This document shows, one piece after another, positions 58,973 to 64,000 of a stretch of DNA of 64,000 nt. Source of the DNA: Trileptium ribeirensis (Eukaryota; Nematoda; Enoplea; Enoplida; Thoracostomopsidae); NCBI GenBank assembly GCA_030248225.1, contig JASANE010020387.1:1-64000 (forward strand), read 5' to 3'. The translations under genes and the position numbers were made by a program. A model generated the notes under the pieces. That model made no database searches. It was not told the DNA's origin and saw only the letters and a program-made list of their open reading frames with translations. Positions within the stretch are counted from its first letter, which is position 1. Each line of letters begins with the position of its first letter.

Positions 58973-59548
58973 TGCTTCATTTCCAATAAGATGCGTGCGC
59001 ATGATCCTAAATATGTCACGCGTTCTAATGGGCTAGCTACTATTTCACTCATACAGTCCAGCTCGACTGATAAAATTTTGAATAGCCTAGCTAGGCTATG
59101 CATTTGTCATCAAGTGTCGAGCCGAACTGTGCTTTTGTCACGAGCTGTTCAGCTGAGCCATATAACTTAAGCCAGAGACTATTTATTTCGCAAACATTAC
59201 ATTTTACTATGCGTATCTAAATAATGCCCCAAAAGTGGCATACAGCTTAAAACGTTAATTGTATATATTAAAACAAATATATCTTAGAATTATTGTGAAA
59301 AATACTGTAGAACAATATGCTATTACACTAAGCACAATACTAAATAAAATTTCTCAATTTACATTTCAGTCGGACGCTCCGTTTATCACGCAGAGCCCAG
59401 CTAAGCTTCTTGTTTGTCACGTTAAGAACTAAGTCAGATATAAAAATATACCATAGTGGTCCAGCTAAGCTATAGTTCACCCTAAATAGTTGAGTTAGAC
59501 GGTGACATAATTTGGCCCTACCGCACGCATCTTATCGTAAATGATGCA
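58973..59548. mobile_element. MITE 3, PIF/Harbinger-like, 576 bp, in an intron
   Basis: Ends begin TGCTTCATTTCCAATAAGAT and mirror ATCTTATCGTAAATGATGCA. Flanked by TTA (58970-58972 and 59549-59551). Matches MITE 2 over its full length and in the same orientation, for example GCCTAGCTAGGCT and GAGCCGAACTGTGCTT in both. Length differs by one base. Confidence 0.92.
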
Positions 59549-61460
59549 TTATATACGTTCAAAATTTACTCGACATGTATGTCGTAAATTAAATTGTCGT
59601 AAATGTACTCGAAAACCAACATTTTTGTTGCATACCAATTCTTGCGTAACCGTTGCTGGCATTGGAAAACCGGTATAGGCGCTCGGCACACTGTGGTACT
59701 TCAATAAAATTGTGCGACAAAAATTATATTATGGCTGTTAATTTCACTTATTTTGTATCATGCATACCGCGGCGCACGGTCGTAAATACCACGAATTCAT
59801 TATAACAAATAATAAGAAAAATACGACTCTCGGAATGTTCATATATTACTCTTTATGTTATAATGTATTAGTTTTTGCCCTACCCGCCATAAATGCTTGC
59901 AGGAGCACCCCGCAATGTTTTTAGGGTAAGAATCAGCTTCTCTTGGTAGTGTGCCAGCTGTCAGAACGGCAATAAAGAATGGAATTGCAGCCGGAGTATC
60001 AATCGCCGGTGACTCGTATGCTTGCTATAATCTCATTGGCTTTTGGCGAATTAATAGCTGGTACAGCCGAAATAACTTTGGGCGGGGGTAGGTCAAAACA
60101 CGACCATATCATCGGATATTATAGCTACGGTACATTTGCATGACCGAGTGTCATGTTACTCTATAACGCACTCATGCTTACGGGCGTAGTACGCCGCTCA
60201 AAATAATGAACTCACTACCTGAAAAGTGGCAAAGCCGCGTTTCAGTGGCCCCTTTTCACGAAAAGTGTGGGCGGCCGCCCTCTCCCGCCTCCTCGTGCTG
60301 CTAGCTGTCATGCCAATGCCAATACAACTATGCCATTTTGTCAATGTATTCGAACTAATTATATTCATCTATGTGCTAAACTTGTTATGAAATTTTGAAT
60401 CTAATTGAAATATAAAACTGAACTATGATAGACACTGGTCGAAATAGTTGACAGGAAAGTCTGTTAAATTGGATATCGTCATTTACTTACAAGTTACAGT
60501 CAACCTTACTCATTGTTGTCTCATTTTTAGCATATCGATACTGTGTCACACTCTGTCTTGTTTCTCCAGTTGTACGAAAATATGCATTTTGCTAATGAAT
60601 TATGCATTTCTACTTTGACGGTTTTGTTTTGACTGAATTTTGAAAGCGGTTTCTACTTTGACTGAAATTTGTTTTGCGGCATATTTTTTAACAAAATTGA
60701 AGAAAATGAACGTAAGATTCAAATTAACGTTTAAAAATTTGCAGTTATTGCGCAACTGTAATTTCGAAAAATGTATAATCAAGAGAACTAACTGAAAACA
60801 CTATTGAAATCTCTGAGGAAAAATTTGGTAGGCAACTATATAAAATTGGATGTTATAAGTCAGTGAATAAAATCATTTTTTATTTGCTTTATTTTTGATT
60901 ATCACAATCGTAATGTAGCCAGCAAACAAATTGGCATAGTTTGTCAGACAGCTCTAACTCAAAACGTAAGGTTAAATTTTGAGTAGCTGTGCAAAAAAGT
61001 TTGGCATTAACCAGCCGTATTTAAAACTTTTTTGATAAAAATTTGAGAACACCCAAATGCTGAAGTTTTAAAAACGGACGGTTTTTATATGATAAGAGTC
61101 GCAATTTATAATCTCGCGATTAAGATTACACGACTTATTTTCCTAATTCGTTATTTGCTGACGATATGCGCATTATATTATATTTTCGGCCTTGTGTGGT
61201 TGGAATAAAGATTATTTAAAATCCTAAAGCACTTTATGTAGTGCTTTCAGACCTACGCTGTCGGAATCATGACTGTTTAAAACTCATATGTAAACTACGT
61301 ATAATTCTCAGACTTATATAATCTGTGTTATCAGCTACTTACTGTTTGTTATATTGTAGAACTTACTTCGTCATTTGCCAACTACTGCACATTGTGCGTG
61401 CTAATTAAGTTCAAAGTAATCAATATTATAGTTTTTAAGGCAGCGTAGTAATTCATTATT
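59549..61460. other. Intron or intergenic DNA, nothing supported
   Basis: AT-rich, with GC-richer patches at 59930-60060 and 60230-60310. No exon, RNA gene or repeat could be supported. The outer end of element C's LTR may lie in the last few hundred bases. Confidence 0.35.
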
Positions 61461-61464
61461 TTAT

Positions 61465-61736
61465 TATGTATAAGTATAACACAAAGACCTGAATTATAAC
61501 AAAATAACTATATTTAACAACAAGGCCTTCAGCGAAAAGCATAACATAACAACACATCGAAAATACACAAAATATATTGCACACAAAGAGTTCAGCCTAC
61601 AATAAAAGGATCAAGTCACATAGATCGATGTAATTCCTAAGTTAGCTATCTAGAAGAATAAGTAGACAGTACTTGGCTAGTGTAGGAGCTATGCAAATCA
61701 GAACGAAGTAGACAAGACGATATACCGTCCCCTACA
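61465..61736 (-). repeat. Presumed 3' LTR of element C (left end not fixed)
   Basis: Starts with TGTAGGGGACGG after the polypurine tract. An AATAAA-like AATAAAAT on the - strand near 61458-61465 could be its polyadenylation signal. Without the 5' LTR in view, the extent is a guess. Confidence 0.35.
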
Positions 61737-63273
61737 CTACCCCCGCTTTTAAGAGCGGAGCTATCTGCCAATAGGTCAGAAAAATTGTTTTTCATGTTAA
61801 ACTGAACTCGCTTATTTTTACAGCTGCGTAACTCAAAATTATCGATAACCCGTTCGACTGTTTGAGTTTCATCTTCGAAAGCCGTTTCCGCTAAACGAAA
61901 AGCTGTCCGCTGTCCTACATTATTACTTCTTGTACAAAATGTGAATTGAGTAATATTCGATGTAGGAACAAACGCAAATTTTTTTGTATGAAAAAACTGA
62001 ACAGCTTTATCGCCAACACGTTTTTTGCAGTTTTGCAATGGTGTCCCTTCGGACTGAACTATACGTGCAGGCCACGGTGGGTAATTACCATATTTTGCAA
62101 TTACTATGTGCCCTACTGTCAGCGTGGTTGAATCAAATTTTTTATAATGTTCTATTTTTTTGCTAAGGCACGATTTTAGCGGAGAGGTTTCAATTGATCG
62201 CATTGATGCAGATCCACTATCCTCGTCATCCAGTGTAAACGAGGGTTTCACCCGGTCGATCGAAACTCGGTCTTGAATCGCATCCCGCTCGATTACCATT
62301 GTTTTCCCATCGCGACTAATCACTTTATATGGACCCGTATATCGTGGATCGAATGTGTCACGTGGTGTTGAATTCCTCAACCATACGAAATCAGTTGCAT
62401 CCAGGTCCTTTGGTACATACCATGGCGCGTTGTGTTTACGCTGCGGTGCTGAAAAATGTTTTACACCAGAAAACAATTTTTCTAAAAAATCGTTCGAAAC
62501 TTGTGTATACTCTTTTATGGGTTCTGAAAAGTAATGACAGGGAAGGTCTAGATTTTTCCCATACAGTACTTGAGCTGGGCTTACGCCATCACTATTAATG
62601 GCACAGCGAATGCCTAAGAGTACAATGGGGAGTTGTATTGTCCAATTTACACTAGCACATTTCGCTCGTAGTGCAGTTTTGAGAGTGCGGTGGAACCTTT
62701 CCACTGCTCCATTGCAAGCGGGATGGTAAGCCGTGGTGCGTTTCCGAACGATGCCTAACTGTCGCATCAATTCAGACCAGATTGTTGACTCAAATTGGGC
62801 TCCTCTATCTGAAATAATAATGCGGGGCACGCCAAAACGGCTCACCCATGTATTAATAAATGCATTCACTATTGTAATGGTGGAAATATCAGGTATTGGC
62901 ATTGCCTCCGGCCATCTAGTGAAACGGTCTATGACGGTCAGTATGTACCTACATCCGCTAGAACAAGGCAGAGGGCCCACAATGTCAATGTGAACGGTAT
63001 CCAGTTGTGCCGAAGTAGGTATTGACCCGATTGGAGTCCGAGTATGCCGACCAATTTTTGCGGCTTGACCATATTGGCACGCTTTACACCAAAGCCTTAC
63101 CTCCTTATTAAGTCCCGGCCAAATAAAACGTGCAGAAATAGTGCGCTGCGTCGCTTTTGGCCCAGCGTGGGATACGCCGTGTATTTCTTGAAAAATTTGC
63201 TTTCGCATAGCAGTTGGAATATAAGGCCTAACAACCGAATGAGATGTGTCACAAATTAAGGGTTTTCCGTTCA
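61646..63273 (-). CDS. Element C integrase with C-terminal PWWP-like domain
   Basis: A 542-codon frame. Residues count from the GTG at 63274. The zinc-binding HHCC domain is complete: His32, His36, Cys63 and Cys66. The catalytic core has Asp97 (HIDIVGPL), Asp156 (ISDRGAQFES) and Glu192 (VERFHRTLK), a canonical D-X58-D-X35-E. A GPY/F-type module follows (TGPYKVISRDG, residues 313-323). Then, at residues 384-448 (about 61931-62125), comes a segment reading VGHIVIAKYGNYPPWPARIV, then AVQFFHTKKFAFVP and TSNITQF. This is the PWWP fold signature: PPWP, beta-strand hydrophobics and a possible aromatic cage of Tyr395, Trp401 and Phe428. PWWP domains bind nucleosomes with methylated H3K36. The final 30 residues appear to be encoded within the LTR. 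Integrase inserts element DNA; the extra domain may steer it to chromatin. Confidence 0.9.
61737..61750 (-). promoter_or_regulatory. Polypurine tract of element C
   Basis: On the - strand AAAAGCGGGGGTAG is directly followed by TGTAGGGGACGG, a typical TG start of an LTR. It lies within the integrase frame, so the end of pol overlaps the 3' LTR. The tract would prime plus-strand DNA synthesis. Confidence 0.55.
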
Positions 63274-64000
63274 CTAAAATTTTTTAAGAGGTAACGTTGT
63301 AGACCTAAAGAAAATTTGTAGATTGGTATCCTGGGACTGAGCAATAGCTATGTCCTCGTTGCAAGACGAAACCACGGTTGAACATGAAGACCGTGATAAC
63401 GTGTCTGCCACAATATTCTGGGCACCTGAAATATGTGAAATAGTACAATTATGTTCAGATATAAAGGATAACCACCGTGCTTGCTGTGGTGTTGTATTTT
63501 TCATGGCTAAAGCATGAACTAACGGCTTATGATCTGTTCTGATTGCAAATTCGGTTCCGAGCAACCAACTGAAATGTTTCAGGGAAAAATATATCGCTAA
63601 TAGTTCTCGGTCAAAGGTTGACTTTTTGCATTCGGAATCTGTCAGCTTTCGCGAAAAAAATGACAAAGGCTGACGCTGCCCATTTACAAGTTGGTTTAAT
63701 ACAGCACCGATCGCTATATTGGACGCGTCTGTTGTAATTTCCAAACTTGCATTATGTACCGGAAAAAATAGGGTTCGACTGTTAAGCAAAGCTGTTTTAA
63801 GTTCCGAGAACGCTTCGCTTGCGTGGTCTGTCCAGATTAGGAGTCGCTTTGCTCTTGCCCCTGCCTTGCGAGTCATGTCGGTGAGTGGAGCTGCAATCTT
63901 CGAGAAACCTGGAATGAACTTGTGATAAAATGCACACATCCCAATGAACCGCTTAAGACCCTTTATTGTTTGAGGTTTTTCGAAACTCTGAATAGCATCT
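63274..64000 (-). CDS. Element C pol: RT end and RNase H
   Basis: The frame is open from the right edge to a TAG at 63274-63276. It starts in the RT connection region (KGLKRFIGMCAFYHKFIPGF, then KIAAPLTDM), continuing beyond the window. RNase H has all four acidic residues, counting from the Met at 63939: Asp71 in ITTDAS, Glu112 in FDRELLAI, Asp136 in RTDHKPL and Asp179 in VADTLSRS. These place it in the Ty3/Gypsy group. At the end a T4 run (AAAAAATTTTAG) is one base out of frame with the integrase frame that follows. Restoring a single pol frame would need only a one-base change, so a recent indel or a base-calling error in the homopolymer is likely. Confidence 0.92.
   Translation of the reverse strand, partial: DAIQSFEKPQTIKGLKRFIGMCAFYHKFIPGFSKIAAPLTDMTRKAGARAKRLLIWTDHASEAFSELKTALLNSRTLFFPVHNASLEITTDASNIAIGAVLNQLVNGQRQPLSFFSRKLTDSECKKSTFDRELLAIYFSLKHFSWLLGTEFAIRTDHKPLVHALAMKNTTPQQARWLSFISEHNCTISHISGAQNIVADTLSRSSCSTVVSSCNEDIAIAQSQDTNLQIFFRSTTLPLKKF

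Larger units (their letters stand above)
61465..64000 (-). mobile_element. Element C: young Ty3/Gypsy-type element, cut by right edge
   Basis: On the - strand, pol runs from the right edge through RT end, RNase H and integrase to 61646, then polypurine tract and presumed 3' LTR. All catalytic residues visible are intact and only one frame break (at 63276) is present, so this is the least decayed LTR element of the window. The left limit is a placeholder because the LTR end was not identified. It lies in or just beyond the receptor gene's intron. Confidence 0.85.

Noticed and set aside
57717..61460. Cys-loop exon following the 227-bp exon
   Set aside because: I read the + strand for a YP.D...C pattern after an AG and found none; it is expected beyond the window or past element C.
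63262..63286. Programmed -1 frameshift site between RNase H and integrase
   Set aside because: The bases do not form the X-XXY-YYZ pattern in the RNase H frame, and these domains are normally in one frame; an indel is the simpler reading.

Overview
This is an AT-rich, gene-poor stretch of an animal genome. The host signal is part of a Cys-loop, GABA-gated-chloride-channel-like receptor gene on the + strand, split into small exons with animal-type splice sites. Around it lie LTR and non-LTR retrotransposons, inverted-repeat DNA elements and minisatellites. The element mix suits a bilaterian invertebrate, possibly a flatworm or other spiralian, but nothing here fixes the species.

Left part (1-13 kb). 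A GC-rich, acidic 555-codon frame on the - strand runs off the left edge and is unrecognised. It is followed by AT-rich DNA with several unrelated tandem repeats (about 205, 105, 210, 125, 21 and 139 bp periods) and a tRNA-like fragment at 7.29 kb.

Middle (13-32 kb). Element A (about 13.1-19.0 kb, +) is a decayed Ty3/Gypsy-type element with LTR, tRNA primer site, gag with a zinc knuckle, an envelope-like segment, protease and reverse transcriptase. The envelope-like segment lies between gag and pol. The element is cut off inside pol. Element B (20.5-25.7 kb, +) is a second, GC-rich and heavily mutated Gypsy-type element with two recognisable LTRs. At 30.0-31.57 kb is a 23-unit minisatellite (70/67 bp), followed by a MITE.

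Right part (36-64 kb). A 5'-truncated but otherwise open CR1/Jockey-type LINE lies at 36.7-38.8 kb (-). A 318-bp zinc-finger-coding insertion with target duplications lies at 43 kb. Three receptor exons with matching phases lie at 53.1, 55.3 and 57.5 kb: helix and start of the ligand-binding domain, a 68-bp exon, and the loop D/A/E exon. A possible N-terminal exon is at 48.9 kb. Two near-identical MITEs with TTA target duplications sit in the introns. The right edge holds element C (-), the youngest Gypsy-type element. Its RNase H and D,D35E integrase have all catalytic residues, and the integrase frame continues into what reads as a PWWP chromatin-reader domain, the most notable observation in the window.

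The parts do not form one pathway. The window is a host gene with long introns and an upstream repeat-rich region that has taken many insertions.
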